Origin: an uncultured Anaerolineae bacterium
Lineage (GTDB): Bacteria; Chloroflexota; Anaerolineae; Anaerolineales; Villigracilaceae
Length of the DNA: 41,115 nt
Direction of reading: 5' to 3'
Assembly: GCA_903838415.1 (NCBI GenBank)
Contig: CAILYI010000086.1
Span: 1 to 41,115 of the forward strand
How positions within the stretch are numbered: position 1 is the first letter of the stretch; the number at the start of each line of letters is the position of its first letter. Shown here piece by piece: positions 6,878-15,152 of the stretch. The translations under genes and the position numbers were made by a program. The notes beneath the pieces were generated by a model. It searched no databases, had not been told where the DNA came from, and worked only from the letters and a program-made list of their open reading frames with translations.

Positions 6878-8302
6878 ATGTTTATAGATCGCCAGCAAGA
6901 ACTTGCTTTTTTGAACAGTCTGTTGGAACGTCGTCATCCTGGCCCGGCACAGATGATTCTGATGTATGGCCGCCGTAGGGTTGGAAAAACCTCCCTGCTG
7001 CGTAATTGGTCGGCCCAGGCAGGCATTCCGGCTACCTACTGGTCCGCCGAAAAGGAACCTGCCGCCCTGCAGCGACGCAAGTTATATGCGACCATGTTGG
7101 GGATGAAGGCTAGTCAGGCTCCTGTTTTTGAGAGTTGGGTGGATGTCTGGGATGCCACCGCAGAATTGATAGGAAACCAACGCCGGATATTGATCCTGGA
7201 TGAACTCCCCTACGCTGCAGAAGCTGATCCAGCTATGCTTTCGGCGCTGCAACATGCCTGGGACCAGCATTTTAAAGATTCCAACCTGATTTTGGTGCTG
7301 TGCGGTTCACAGGTGCATGTCATGGAAACGCTCATGTCGCGCCAATCGCCGTTATTTGGGCGTATGACCGGGCAATGGTATTTGCAACCGCTCTCGTTTG
7401 CCAGCTTGCGTGAATTCCTGCCAGCGTGGTCGGCCGAGGAGCGAGTCGCTGGGTACGCGATGGTCGGGGGGGTGCCGGCCTATCTGGAATGGCTCGATCC
7501 GGAACGGTCACTAACCCAGAACATCCGGGATGTGATGTTGGCTCCGGGAAGTATGTTTGTTGCTGAGCCGACTTTCCTGCTTTACGATGAAGTCCGGGAG
7601 CCTAACGTTTACCTGGCCGTTGTCAAAGCGATTGGCCAGGGCGCGCACACGCTGAACGATATCAGCCAAGCCAGCTTGATTGATAAAGCTCATCTTTCGG
7701 CTTATCTGGCGCGTTTACAGGAATTGCATCTCGTCGAGAGGCGTTTGCCGGTCACAATCCCCACCAATCAATTATATAAATCTCGCCAGGGGCGTTACCA
7801 CCTCAGCGATCCCTATTTCCGCTTTTACTTCCGCTTTTTGGCTCCCTTCCACGATACCCTGACTTTTGACCCGGAGCGTGTTCTGGCACAGGTCAAGGAA
7901 GGGCTGCGGGCCTTTGTCGGTCAGACGGCCTTCGAGGAAATTTCGCGGGATTGGGTGATCCAACAGGGCAAGGCTGGACAGCTTCCCTTCAAGCCTGAAG
8001 TTGTCGGCAGCCATTGGAGCGCATCCGTTCAAGTGGATGTGGTGGCGATCAATTGGCATGAGAAGCAAATTCTATTGGGTGAGTGCAAGTGGGGTCAGGA
8101 TGGAATTGACCGCCAGATTGTTCGTGAATTGACCGAACAGAAAACACCCAAAATTCTGGCGACGTTGCCCGATGGCGGAAACGCCTGGCATGTTCACCAT
8201 GCCGTTTTTGCGCGCCGCGGCTTCACTCCAGCCGCAAGAGCGGAAGTAGAGAGAGTGTCTGGAATAGCAGTGGACCTGGAGATGCTGGATCGCCCAAGTT
8301 GA
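6878..8302 (+). CDS. AAA ATPase with C-terminal DUF234/nuclease-like domain
   Basis: A 474-aa protein of the ATPase_2 (archaeal-type ATPase) family. The Walker A motif GRRRVGKTS lies at residues 31-39, after the family-typical FIDRQQELAFL opening, and ILILDELPY near 110 is Walker B. A winged-helix segment follows around 250-290 (LNDISQASLIDKAHLSAYLARLQELHLVERR). The C-terminal DUF234 region carries VDVVAINWHEKQILLGECKWG, matching the D..E-x-K core of the PD-(D/E)XK nuclease fold. The start has GGAGG upstream. Proteins of this family are spread by transfer and their role is largely unknown; a defence or DNA-processing role is only a guess. It precedes the metallophosphatase by 24 bp, so they are probably cotranscribed. 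Confidence 0.85.
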   Translation: MFIDRQQELAFLNSLLERRHPGPAQMILMYGRRRVGKTSLLRNWSAQAGIPATYWSAEKEPAALQRRKLYATMLGMKASQAPVFESWVDVWDATAELIGNQRRILILDELPYAAEADPAMLSALQHAWDQHFKDSNLILVLCGSQVHVMETLMSRQSPLFGRMTGQWYLQPLSFASLREFLPAWSAEERVAGYAMVGGVPAYLEWLDPERSLTQNIRDVMLAPGSMFVAEPTFLLYDEVREPNVYLAVVKAIGQGAHTLNDISQASLIDKAHLSAYLARLQELHLVERRLPVTIPTNQLYKSRQGRYHLSDPYFRFYFRFLAPFHDTLTFDPERVLAQVKEGLRAFVGQTAFEEISRDWVIQQGKAGQLPFKPEVVGSHWSASVQVDVVAINWHEKQILLGECKWGQDGIDRQIVRELTEQKTPKILATLPDGGNAWHVHHAVFARRGFTPAARAEVERVSGIAVDLEMLDRPS

Positions 8303-8326
8303 CCAGGCAACAAGGAACACTTGACC

Positions 8327-9325
8327 ATGCAAACTCTCGTTATCGGCGACATACATGGTTGTCACATCGAGTTGCAGGCCTTACTGGAAAAAGCCGGCCT
8401 GAATGATGGCGATTCCATTCTGGCAGTCGGCGATATTGTTGATCGCGGACCGGAGACGCCTGGTGTGTTGGATTTCTTCCAAAAGGCACTTAATTCGCGT
8501 ACTTTGATGGGGAACCATGAGCGAAAACATGTCCGTGCGGCCAGGCATGAGGTCAAGCTCTCAATTTCGCAGCAGATCAGCCGCCAGCAGCTTGGAGAAG
8601 CGTATGCAGATGCGGTTGCCTGGATGGACACCTTGCCGCTCTTTATCGAGCTCGACGAGGCTGTGATTGTGCATGGCTATCTGGAACCAGGTATTCCGCT
8701 TACTCAGCAAAATCCATCTGTGGTGTGCGGCACAATGGGGGGTGACAAAATCCTGCGTGAACGCTATGACCGCCCTTGGTATGAGTTATACAATGGCGAT
8801 AAACCGGTGATTGTTGGACACAATAACTACACAGGCACAGACCAGCCCTTTATCTACAACGACAAAGTTTTCGGCCTAGATACTGACTGCGTTCACGGGA
8901 AACCCTTGACCGGCTTGTTGCTGCCGGCATTTCGCTTCGTTTCCGTCCCCAGTCGGGGCAACCTGTGGGCGCAAGTTCGCCGCACGTATCAGCGCCCGCG
9001 CGCCAGCTCGCAAAGACCTGTTTTTTCCTGGTCAGAGCAGGATGATCTGGCACTGACCAGGTTGATTGAAAAGGTGAGACAAACCAATCATGATCTACTG
9101 GCGCGCTTGCAGTCCACCACTGGTTTTTCTGAACTCACTCCACGTGCACAAGGCAAGCTGTATGCTGCGCGTGCAGAAACTGGGAAGGGAAAACTTGCCA
9201 ACCTGATGCAACTGGCGCGTCTGGGGAAACTGGATTTGGAAATGGGGCGAAAAATCCTGAAAGATCCGAAAGAAGTTCACGGATTGTTGCCAGCAATAGA
9301 TGATGAAATAAGGAACAACATCTGA
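8327..9325 (+). CDS. Metallophosphatase with extra C-terminal domain
   Basis: Calcineurin-like phosphoesterase of the PPP type. Visible metal-site motifs are GDIHG (residues 7-11), GDIVDRG (about 35-41), GNHE (about 63-66), a later VHG and VGHNNY, and a C-terminal FGLDTDCVHGKPLTG. The order matches bacterial PrpE/Ser-Thr phosphatases. ATG at 8327 is preferred to TTG 8321 because AAGGA ends 10 nt before it and because the upstream remnant begins at the same point. After about residue 215 there are some 115 extra residues, mostly helical and basic, not seen in the compact phosphatases. The substrate is unknown. The gene follows the ATPase by 24 bp, and the partial copy of its 5' end sits on the other side of the ATPase. 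Confidence 0.85.
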   Translation: MQTLVIGDIHGCHIELQALLEKAGLNDGDSILAVGDIVDRGPETPGVLDFFQKALNSRTLMGNHERKHVRAARHEVKLSISQQISRQQLGEAYADAVAWMDTLPLFIELDEAVIVHGYLEPGIPLTQQNPSVVCGTMGGDKILRERYDRPWYELYNGDKPVIVGHNNYTGTDQPFIYNDKVFGLDTDCVHGKPLTGLLLPAFRFVSVPSRGNLWAQVRRTYQRPRASSQRPVFSWSEQDDLALTRLIEKVRQTNHDLLARLQSTTGFSELTPRAQGKLYAARAETGKGKLANLMQLARLGKLDLEMGRKILKDPKEVHGLLPAIDDEIRNNI

Positions 9326-9374
9326 TGGTCAGAAATGTCCTCCAAATGTTTTCATTGGCGTTGAAATCTTTTAG

Positions 9375-9407
9375 CAGATAGTTTTCATTGCCAGTGAAAA
9401 CTATCTG
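9375..9407. terminator. 13-bp perfect hairpin after the phosphatase
   Basis: CAGATAGTTTTCA (9375-9387) and its exact complement (9395-9407) flank a 7-nt loop, 50 bp after the phosphatase stop. The stem is AT-rich and lacks a U-tract, so termination is only possible. The rest of the 226-bp gap shows a 6-bp hairpin (9440-9456) and nothing coding. Confidence 0.4.
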
Positions 9408-9529
9408 GATTTGTCATCGTACGTTTTGCAGGGAACAAGAACTCGATAACCGAGTTGTCAATTGGGGAAAAGGAGAGTGCAAATTAAACCGCTTCATGGC
9501 CGATTTTGATTAGTACCTTATGAATTGGA

Positions 9530-9550
9530 TCCTTGCACAAAAAGCAAGGA
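9530..9550 (-). terminator. Short hairpin just after the 508-aa gene
   Basis: On the minus strand TCCTTGC-TTTTTGT-GCAAGGA forms directly after the stop codon of the 508-aa gene. The loop is U-rich but no U-tract follows the stem. It may mark the transcript end. Confidence 0.35.
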
Positions 9551-9551
9551 A

Positions 9552-11078
9552 TTAGGCATGCAAAGTAGCGGGTTGAGCGAGGGCAGGAATGATGACCACC
9601 TCGCGTAACTTCAACGTCATAGTGGTCCAATGACGCCCGAGTTCGGTCAGATAATATTTGTAACACTTGCCAACTTTCTTAATAATGCCATGAGCACGCA
9701 GTCGGTTGATTAAACGAGTGATCTGGTTGGCGGACTTTTTGGTGAAGTATTGGCGGAGTTGTTTATTGGTGAAACCACTGATGGCAAACTCACCTTGTGA
9801 CAAGGCGCGAAACAAGCAGGTATCCTCTTCAGAGAAGAGATTAAAGCCCTTGTAGCGGTGGTTGTTTTCAGTTTTGGTTTCAGCCAAATGTTGCAGTTTC
9901 TGTACGCCAACTTCTGGGGTAGCGATGGATGAAATGAGCTTGAGATAGCGTTGGTTGGCAGCGCTGAGCACTTCTTGCAAGGCAGGCAAGCTGTAAATGG
10001 TCTTTTTCATCGGTGCCCATTTAGTGGTTGCTGTCCCATCGCGATGTTGCACTTGACGGTAATGCTTAAAGAAAGAAACGTTGTTGACAGTTGTCTCGAT
10101 GCGCAAAATGAATGAGAACTTATCATACATCTTGATTGAGACGGGGCCCATCTGATGCTTGATGCGGGTGCCGAGCCAGCGTTTGTTGAATCGATTACCC
10201 ATTTCGCCTTGGTAGTTGCCACTCAGTTTTCGACCGAGAAAAGTGGCAATATCTGCGGGTTTAACCGCATGAGTAAGGGTTTCCAGGAGAGGTGGGTAGA
10301 AGGCTTGCAAAGTCTTCTGGCTCTTGAAGACCAGATCAGTGGCATATTCTGCTTGCATGATGCTCCATTGGTAGGCCAGTTCAAGTTCTGCGACCACTGG
10401 ACAATACAGTTTTGTGAAAGCATCCAAACGATGGTGTAAGCTCTCAACATCTAATTCATCAGACAGTTGGTTGGCGACAGTGTAATCGGCAATGTGAGCA
10501 AAAGCGTTATCAACCATCTCAAATTGAATGCTCTTGGCACGCAGTTTGCTTGCCAGCCAGGCATGCCCATTGAAGTAAAACTGTAATCGGAAAGGACACC
10601 AAGTCGGCACTCGCAAATAGCACAGACCCAATTGCTCATCCACAAAGTAAAAATAGTAGGTCATACATTTACTACTGTCTGATTTCAAATATGTCTTGCC
10701 TGTCGACTTATCATGCCAGGGCCGATACGAATTGCAAGACTCCATTGCGCCGAAAATATGCACCAGGCCAGGCAATTCGCCGCGTGCTTTCAATATTTCT
10801 TGTATACGCGCTTCCTTGCGGAAGTCTTTTTTCCGAATGAACTCGATCTTTATCTCATTCTTCTCAGCCAGCTTTTCGGCATTCTCACGGATGCGTTCCC
10901 GAAAAGGTTCCGCAAATTTGGCATAATCAAAAATCCGGATACCCTTTTGATACAAGTAACGAGTCATCCCTTGGGCATAGCACAACGGATGCAAATTACC
11001 GGTTATCACGACCCGATCATAACAACTCAGCACACCATCCAGTTCTTGAGCAAAACGTTCCGAAAGCAGTGTGTCCAT
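9552..11078 (-). CDS. Uncharacterised 508-aa protein with C-terminal winged helix
   Basis: A long intact frame with GGAG 7 nt before its ATG (SERFAQELDGVLSCYDRVVITGNL at the N-terminus). The middle is rich in aromatic residues and conserved-looking patches (VHIFGAMESC, YYFYFVDEQLGLCYLRVPTWCPFRLQFYFNGH). Residues about 400-490 look like a winged helix (FTNKQLRQYF, ANQITRLINRLRAHGIIKKVGKCYKYYLTELG), which is why relatives may be labelled MarR-like. I recall similar long proteins recurring in unrelated bacteria, which suggests mobility, but this is memory, not shown here. No terminal repeats or target duplications are visible. Its 5' end faces a candidate structured RNA 100 bp upstream. Function unknown. 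Confidence 0.75.
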   Translation of the reverse strand: MDTLLSERFAQELDGVLSCYDRVVITGNLHPLCYAQGMTRYLYQKGIRIFDYAKFAEPFRERIRENAEKLAEKNEIKIEFIRKKDFRKEARIQEILKARGELPGLVHIFGAMESCNSYRPWHDKSTGKTYLKSDSSKCMTYYFYFVDEQLGLCYLRVPTWCPFRLQFYFNGHAWLASKLRAKSIQFEMVDNAFAHIADYTVANQLSDELDVESLHHRLDAFTKLYCPVVAELELAYQWSIMQAEYATDLVFKSQKTLQAFYPPLLETLTHAVKPADIATFLGRKLSGNYQGEMGNRFNKRWLGTRIKHQMGPVSIKMYDKFSFILRIETTVNNVSFFKHYRQVQHRDGTATTKWAPMKKTIYSLPALQEVLSAANQRYLKLISSIATPEVGVQKLQHLAETKTENNHRYKGFNLFSEEDTCLFRALSQGEFAISGFTNKQLRQYFTKKSANQITRLINRLRAHGIIKKVGKCYKYYLTELGRHWTTMTLKLREVVIIPALAQPATLHA

Positions 11079-11178
11079 TGTTCAACTCCGTCTCTTCAAG
11101 CAGGTTAAACAATATATAACCACAAATTCTTTCAGATTCCAAGGATAATTTTTATGTCTCTCGTGCTAAAATATTTCT

Positions 11179-11288
11179 GAGGGAAAGTTGCCACTTCTTC
11201 TTGAGGGAGCTTTATGCTTACCTCGTTTTCAAGTCTTTGACTTGTGTAGGGCACCTTCGGGTCCCGTCCTGTTGAGCAACTTTCCCTC
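11179..11288 (+). ncRNA. Candidate structured RNA with four stems
   Basis: A perfect 13-bp closing stem pairs GAGGGAAAGTTGC (11179-11191) with its complement at 11276-11288. Inside, three further hairpins can be drawn in order: GAGG-g-AGC-TTTAT-GCT-ta-CCTC, CAAGTC-TTT-GACTTG, and GGG-c-ACC-TTCG-GGT-CCC, the last closed by a stable UUCG tetraloop. Nearly every base of the middle falls in a helix or a short linker, so the segment reads as a four-way-junction RNA. A possible -10 (TAAAAT) lies at 11167-11172 but no good -35. It is divergent from the 508-aa gene and directly precedes the truncated TPR frame. The structure was drawn by eye, without covariation support. Confidence 0.55.
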
Positions 11289-11312
11289 TTTGCTTTCCTG
11301 TTTGGTTCCGGC

Positions 11313-11741
11313 TTGTCCGGGTTAGGGAATCTGGAAGCCGCCCATCATGACCAAGCCGAAGCCATCCGAATCTCTCCCCAACAGGCACTTGCTATGAGCG
11401 AGATCAATTTGAGCTTTTACGAAAATTATCTCGATTGGGCTCAAGATTATTACGGGTGGGTCTTGGCGAAATTCCCCAAAGAATGGTTGGCTTACCTGGG
11501 TCGGGCCGATGCGTTTGTGATCAACCATCAACCCCAGGCTGCTCTCCCCGACTATTACCAAGCTTTGAAACTGAGGCCCAAAGAGGCGCTACTCTATTTG
11601 CGTCGCGGTCGGGCCCATCAGGTGCTCGGAAACAGAGAACAAGCAGCTCAAGATTTTCGTCAGGCGCTGGCTTGGGCGCGGAAAACCCACCTCCGCCGAC
11701 GTGCTGAGCAATTGCTGGCTGAAACTGAGCCAGCGGCGTGA
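11313..11741 (+). CDS. TPR-repeat protein, probably 5'-truncated
   Basis: The frame encodes tetratricopeptide repeats: a first helix pair ending AEAIRISPQQALAMSEINLSF, then WLAYLGRADAFVINHQPQAALPDYYQALKLRPKEALLYLRRGRAHQVLGNREQAAQDFRQALAWA, two clear TPR units with the A8/G8/A20/P32 pattern. TPRs are protein-interaction scaffolds. The open frame continues upstream to the end of the structured-RNA candidate with no start codon or ribosome binding site of quality (TTG 11313 and ATG 11394 are both weak). It is likely the 3' end of a larger gene cut by insertion or decay, in line with the frameshifted gene that follows. Confidence 0.5.
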   Translation: MSGLGNLEAAHHDQAEAIRISPQQALAMSEINLSFYENYLDWAQDYYGWVLAKFPKEWLAYLGRADAFVINHQPQAALPDYYQALKLRPKEALLYLRRGRAHQVLGNREQAAQDFRQALAWARKTHLRRRAEQLLAETEPAA

Positions 11742-11809
11742 TCCTTGCTGGCCCCGCATCCAAACTGGCTGAGAGTAAAACTATCCCCTGGACCGGCCTC
11801 CGGTAAGCT

Positions 11810-12139
11810 TTGAAAGAACTCCCACCTGAGCGCTTGCTTGAGCTGCTCAAAGGCCTCCATGATCTTTCCCCGCAGAACAAAGCCCGGCTGCCCCCCAGGT
11901 TTTACCGGTTGGTCAGATACTGCTTATTTGGAAGACTGCTGTCAGAAAGTTATCAACCTGCTCCGCCACCCGGCGCGAAAATTTCCTGAGATGCCCCATT
12001 TTCGGGAGGCCAAGAAAGTCAGCAGCGAAGACCAGACTGCGACCAAAACCTGCTGCTGAGCTAAGTGGAGCGCAAGCACGCCTTTACCAATGATTTCGGG
12101 GATATTGACGAGCTATTCGATTTACTGGATCAGCTTTAG
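11810..12139 (+). pseudogene. Frameshifted DUF6155-like gene
   Basis: Pieces of one protein are spread over different frames. From TTG 11810 one reads LKELPPERLLELLKGLHDLSPQNKA, then after a shift YLEDCCQKVINLL and HFREAKKVSS, and finally VERKHAFTNDFGDIDELFDLLDQL ending at TAG 12137-12139. The pieces match the order of the DUF6155 family as I remember it (N-terminal LSKEEL..ELY.LSPENK, middle K-AISDF, C-terminal Y-E-G-FT-FGDIDE-FY). At least two frame changes plus an internal TGA/TAA mean it cannot be expressed intact. Together with the truncated TPR gene it marks a decaying stretch. Confidence 0.55.
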
Positions 12140-12242
12140 GGGACAAGTCACTCTCAGGCTTTTGACGATCTTTCTCGGAAAAGCGAATAGGTTTTACAGT
12201 GCATAGTGGGGGGCAGCAACTTGTAGCCTGAAGTCTCCCATT

Positions 12243-12806
12243 TCATTGGCTCAGAAACAGCCAGAGAAAGCTGACCAGATACAGCGACCTTTGCACAAGC
12301 CCTTTGGCGAGTGGCAGGGTTTCGTTTTCGCTCAGGCCAAACAAGAGCGAGGTCCCCATCACCAGAACCAGGAAAAGAGCGTGCAGCCATCTTTCGCCGG
12401 GAGTGGGAGCCATGACCAATCGGTAGAAGATGCCCAGGCTAAAAGAAATCCCCGCCAGCGTTGCAAAAAACGAGTGCAGATTACTCTCTTGCACCGAATA
12501 ACTCAGCCTTTTGATGAATGGTTCGGCGCTGAAAAAGCCTGAAAGCAAAATCGCCAGCCCATAGAGCATGATCAGGAGATCAGGGTAAAAAACCTTTTGG
12601 GCAGCGATAAACTTTTGGATAAATCCCAAATTGAGCAGCAAGCCAAAGCCGATAAAACCCGCCTGCATGATCCACTGGTATTTCAGTCCTTGTGCCGCCA
12701 GATCGCTGATCGTGTTTTGCGTCCAGTGATATTCCGCTGGGGTAAAGAAATGGGCGATGACAATTACTGCGACAAAATAGAGAATGGAAAATGGGATCAT
12801 TGTCAT
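12243..12806 (-). CDS. DUF998-like integral membrane protein
   Basis: A 187-aa protein with six likely transmembrane helices and the features of the DUF998 family: an N-terminal hydrophobic helix followed by HWTQNTISDLAAQGLKYQWIMQAGFIGFGL, an acidic-serine loop after TM1 typical of the family, and later HSFFATLAGISFSLGIFY. The family is of unknown function. Its ATG overlaps the stop of the 4Fe-4S gene by 4 nt (ATGA), so it is the third gene of a PadR/polyferredoxin/DUF998 transcription unit. It ends about 100 bp after the DUF6155-like remnant on the opposite strand. Confidence 0.75.
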   Translation of the reverse strand: MTMIPFSILYFVAVIVIAHFFTPAEYHWTQNTISDLAAQGLKYQWIMQAGFIGFGLLLNLGFIQKFIAAQKVFYPDLLIMLYGLAILLSGFFSAEPFIKRLSYSVQESNLHSFFATLAGISFSLGIFYRLVMAPTPGERWLHALFLVLVMGTSLLFGLSENETLPLAKGLVQRSLYLVSFLWLFLSQ

Positions 12807-13549
12807 TTTGATGGGCTGAACGAATAGCGGATGGCCTTTTTTGTGCAGTTATCCACGCAGGTGCCGCACAGGATACATTCGGTGTGTTCCATGTTCCCGG
12901 ATAGCACCATCGCATCGACCTCGAGGCTCATTGAGCAGTATTTGTTGCAGAGTTTGCAGTCCGAGCATTCCGAGGCGTCCGCCACAAGGCGCAGGGAAGC
13001 CCAGCCGAAACGGTTGCGGATCCAGCGGCCGATTATCATGAAGGGCGACATCCAGCAGATGGTGTGGCACCCGACCCGGCGTCCGGCAAAAGCCGCCAGC
13101 CCGACGAAAAGGAAAATCACCCCGTAATAGATGATGTATTTGACCGATTCATCCACCGAGATGCCGGATTCCGTTAAATACAGCAGATTCACGCTGGAAT
13201 AACCGCCCGCGCGAATCGCCAGCCAGACGATGAGCGACACCCACGGAATCCAGATCAGCCACTTGATCCAGTCGATTTTGTCGGGGTTCACCGCCCGGTT
13301 GTTGACAGGCTCGACGATTTCCTGCATCCCGGCGCCGGGGCAGACCCAGCCGCACCAGGCGCGGCCCAGGAAAAGCGAGGACAGGAACATCAGCCCGAAC
13401 ATGACCAGGCTGCCGTTAACGATGCCGTTCATCGCGCCGTCAATTATGACGTAGGGCGAGAGAAAGTTCATCGTGATCGGGAAGGATAAAAAGGCGAGAA
13501 TGACCAGGGCTTTGCGGATGCGTTGACGGGTGGGGAGTTGTCGTAGCAT
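12803..13549 (-). CDS. Membrane polyferredoxin, 4Fe-4S (NapH/NosR-like)
   Basis: A 248-aa membrane protein with about four hydrophobic segments and two sets of iron-sulfur ligands. Near residue 63 lies WCGWVCPG, the CxxxCP signature of the NapH/CcoG/NosR electron-transfer family. The C-terminal part has CSDCKLCNKYC and CILCGTCVDNC, two C-x2-C-x2-C-x3-C ferredoxin clusters facing the cytoplasm. Such proteins pass electrons from the quinone pool to periplasmic or membrane reductases. No reductase partner is nearby. AAAGGA precedes the ATG. It lies 21 bp after the PadR gene and overlaps the DUF998 gene, so PadR probably controls it. Confidence 0.85.
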   Translation of the reverse strand: MLRQLPTRQRIRKALVILAFLSFPITMNFLSPYVIIDGAMNGIVNGSLVMFGLMFLSSLFLGRAWCGWVCPGAGMQEIVEPVNNRAVNPDKIDWIKWLIWIPWVSLIVWLAIRAGGYSSVNLLYLTESGISVDESVKYIIYYGVIFLFVGLAAFAGRRVGCHTICWMSPFMIIGRWIRNRFGWASLRLVADASECSDCKLCNKYCSMSLEVDAMVLSGNMEHTECILCGTCVDNCTKKAIRYSFSPSK

Positions 13550-13570
13550 GATAGGTTCCTTTTGGGCGAA

Positions 13571-14128
13571 TCAGGCTGCGGGCAGTGCGCCGTTGCGAAT
13601 GCGCTGGATCAGGCTTTCGATAAAGTCCAGGCTGGCTTTCAGGTTATGGATGCCAACTTCCAGCGTCAACATCCAGAAGAAAAATTCGCGCGGCGAGTTG
13701 GTGTACTCGCTGTAGGCTTCGATGTTGCGCGGAATTTGGTCATACTGCGCCAGCCCGGCGCGCATCAACACTGCGGCGCGCTCGAAAATTCCCAGGATTT
13801 CGGTATCTGAAAGCTGGGCAGCAAAAAAGACCTGGATCATGTCGGCGCTGCGGTTTTCATCGGGCGTCAGTGGTGTGACCAGCCACTGGCGCAATTCATC
13901 GCGTCCGAGCGGGGTGATGTGATATTCCTTGCGGTCGGGCCGCGACTCCTGGCGGATGAGTTCGGTTTCCACCCAGCCTTTTTCATTCATCCGCGCCAGG
14001 GTGCGGTAGATCTGGCTTTGGTCGGCAGGCCAAAAATGGCGTACCGATTTATCGAAGATTTTCTTCAGATCGTAGCCGGAATAGGGACGGTAATTCAAAA
14101 AGCCAAGAATGGCGTAATCAAGAGACAT
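13571..14128 (-). CDS. PadR-family transcriptional regulator
   Basis: A 185-aa PadR protein: winged helix at the N-terminus (SLDYAILGFLNYRPYSGYDLKKIFDKSVRHFWPADQSQIYRTLARMNEKGWVETE, then the wing RPDRKEYHITPLGRDELRQWL) and a helical C-terminal dimerisation domain. The start is set at ATG 14128, with GGAG 9-10 nt upstream, because PadR proteins begin MxLxYAILG; the frame open further upstream is leader. It shares its opening with the second PadR at 16214, so the two are paralogues. It heads a unit with the polyferredoxin and DUF998 genes, which it probably represses. Confidence 0.9.
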   Translation of the reverse strand: MSLDYAILGFLNYRPYSGYDLKKIFDKSVRHFWPADQSQIYRTLARMNEKGWVETELIRQESRPDRKEYHITPLGRDELRQWLVTPLTPDENRSADMIQVFFAAQLSDTEILGIFERAAVLMRAGLAQYDQIPRNIEAYSEYTNSPREFFFWMLTLEVGIHNLKASLDFIESLIQRIRNGALPAA

Positions 14129-14161
14129 AAAGAAAGGCTCCGGTGATATAGGATTGATACT

Positions 14162-14190
14162 ATATATGCTAAATCTTATAATAATGTCAA
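14162..14190 (-). promoter_or_regulatory. Promoter of the PadR/polyferredoxin unit
   Basis: On the minus strand TTGACA (14190-14185) is followed after 17 bp by ATATAT (14167-14162), with more TATA-rich DNA just downstream, where a PadR operator would fall. It drives the PadR gene starting at 14128. Confidence 0.55.
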
Positions 14191-14297
14191 GGCTGAAACC
14201 TGTCAAGTGGTCATCCAATTCCGGGCATCTTGGCGGCGAAGTTATTGCAGTAAAATGCTAAAGCATTCACAATTATTCACTCAAGATTGGATAAACC

Positions 14298-15143
14298 ATG
14301 AACAAAACCATTCGCAATATCACCCTCATGGGATTGGTTACGATCGGTGGGGGCTGGCTGGGCATCTGGCTTAACAACGTCACTGGCAACACCGCTCCGC
14401 CGATGCAAAGCCTGGGGGCGCTGATCTGGTTGGTCTCCCCGGCGCTTGCGGGGATTTTGCTGCGCGCTTTTGGCGGGGATGGCTGGCAGGATGCCGGCTT
14501 TGGGCTGCATCTCCGCTCGGGCTGGGTCTGGTACCTGGTGGCGATTTTGGTCTACCCGTTGGTGGCTTTGTTGACCTTTCGCCTGGCTGCCGTTACCGGA
14601 GCGATCAGCGCCGAGGGGTTTGCCGCGCAAGGTTTCGGTGCGTATCTATCCGCCGCCGGGGTGATGATGGCCGGGTCGCTGGTGAAGAATATTTTCGAGG
14701 AGTTTGCCTGGCGCAGTTATCTCACTCCGCGCCTGGATGCCGCAAAAGTACCCCGATTTTTGAACCATCTGATTGTGGGCATCCTGTGGTGGTCCTGGCA
14801 TTTATCGTATTATGCGTACTACCTGGACAAAGCGACGCTGAAAAGTTTTATGACCACCAGCTTGCCGGTGTTCCTGGCACTGGGACTGGTCAGCTTGATT
14901 CCAACTGCGATTCTGTTTGGCGAATTGCAGCTGGCGAGCAAATCCACCTGGCCAGCATTTATCCTGCACAACATCATCAATGGGCTGAGTATGCCGCTGA
15001 TTATCAATGGCTTTATCACGCTCAACCCTCCGCTGGGGACGATTTTGACACCGACGAATGAAGGTATTTTGACTTCGTTTTTGCTGGGCGCAGCCGGGGT
15101 GGTGATTTATCGAAATCGGATGGGAAAAACCCAAAACAAATGA
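14298..15143 (+). CDS. CPBP-family intramembrane protein
   Basis: A 281-aa polytopic membrane protein with about eight hydrophobic stretches and the CPBP (CAAX protease and bacteriocin processing, Abi) motifs: EEFAWRSYL (the EExxxR pair, near residue 135), HLSYYAYYL on the next helix (metal/catalytic His) and HNIIN near residue 228. CPBP proteins are glutamate-type intramembrane proteases; in bacteria the substrates are mostly unknown, with roles in bacteriocin self-immunity and peptide maturation. It stands between two PadR units and has only a weak ribosome binding site. A second CPBP gene lies at 19834. Confidence 0.85.
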   Translation: MNKTIRNITLMGLVTIGGGWLGIWLNNVTGNTAPPMQSLGALIWLVSPALAGILLRAFGGDGWQDAGFGLHLRSGWVWYLVAILVYPLVALLTFRLAAVTGAISAEGFAAQGFGAYLSAAGVMMAGSLVKNIFEEFAWRSYLTPRLDAAKVPRFLNHLIVGILWWSWHLSYYAYYLDKATLKSFMTTSLPVFLALGLVSLIPTAILFGELQLASKSTWPAFILHNIINGLSMPLIINGFITLNPPLGTILTPTNEGILTSFLLGAAGVVIYRNRMGKTQNK

Positions 15144-15152
15144 ATTATTCCC

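Noticed and set aside
9326..11312. Terminal inverted repeats or target duplications around the 508-aa gene
   Set aside because: Both flanks were compared by eye; no matching arms of useful length were found, so no mobile-element boundaries are claimed.
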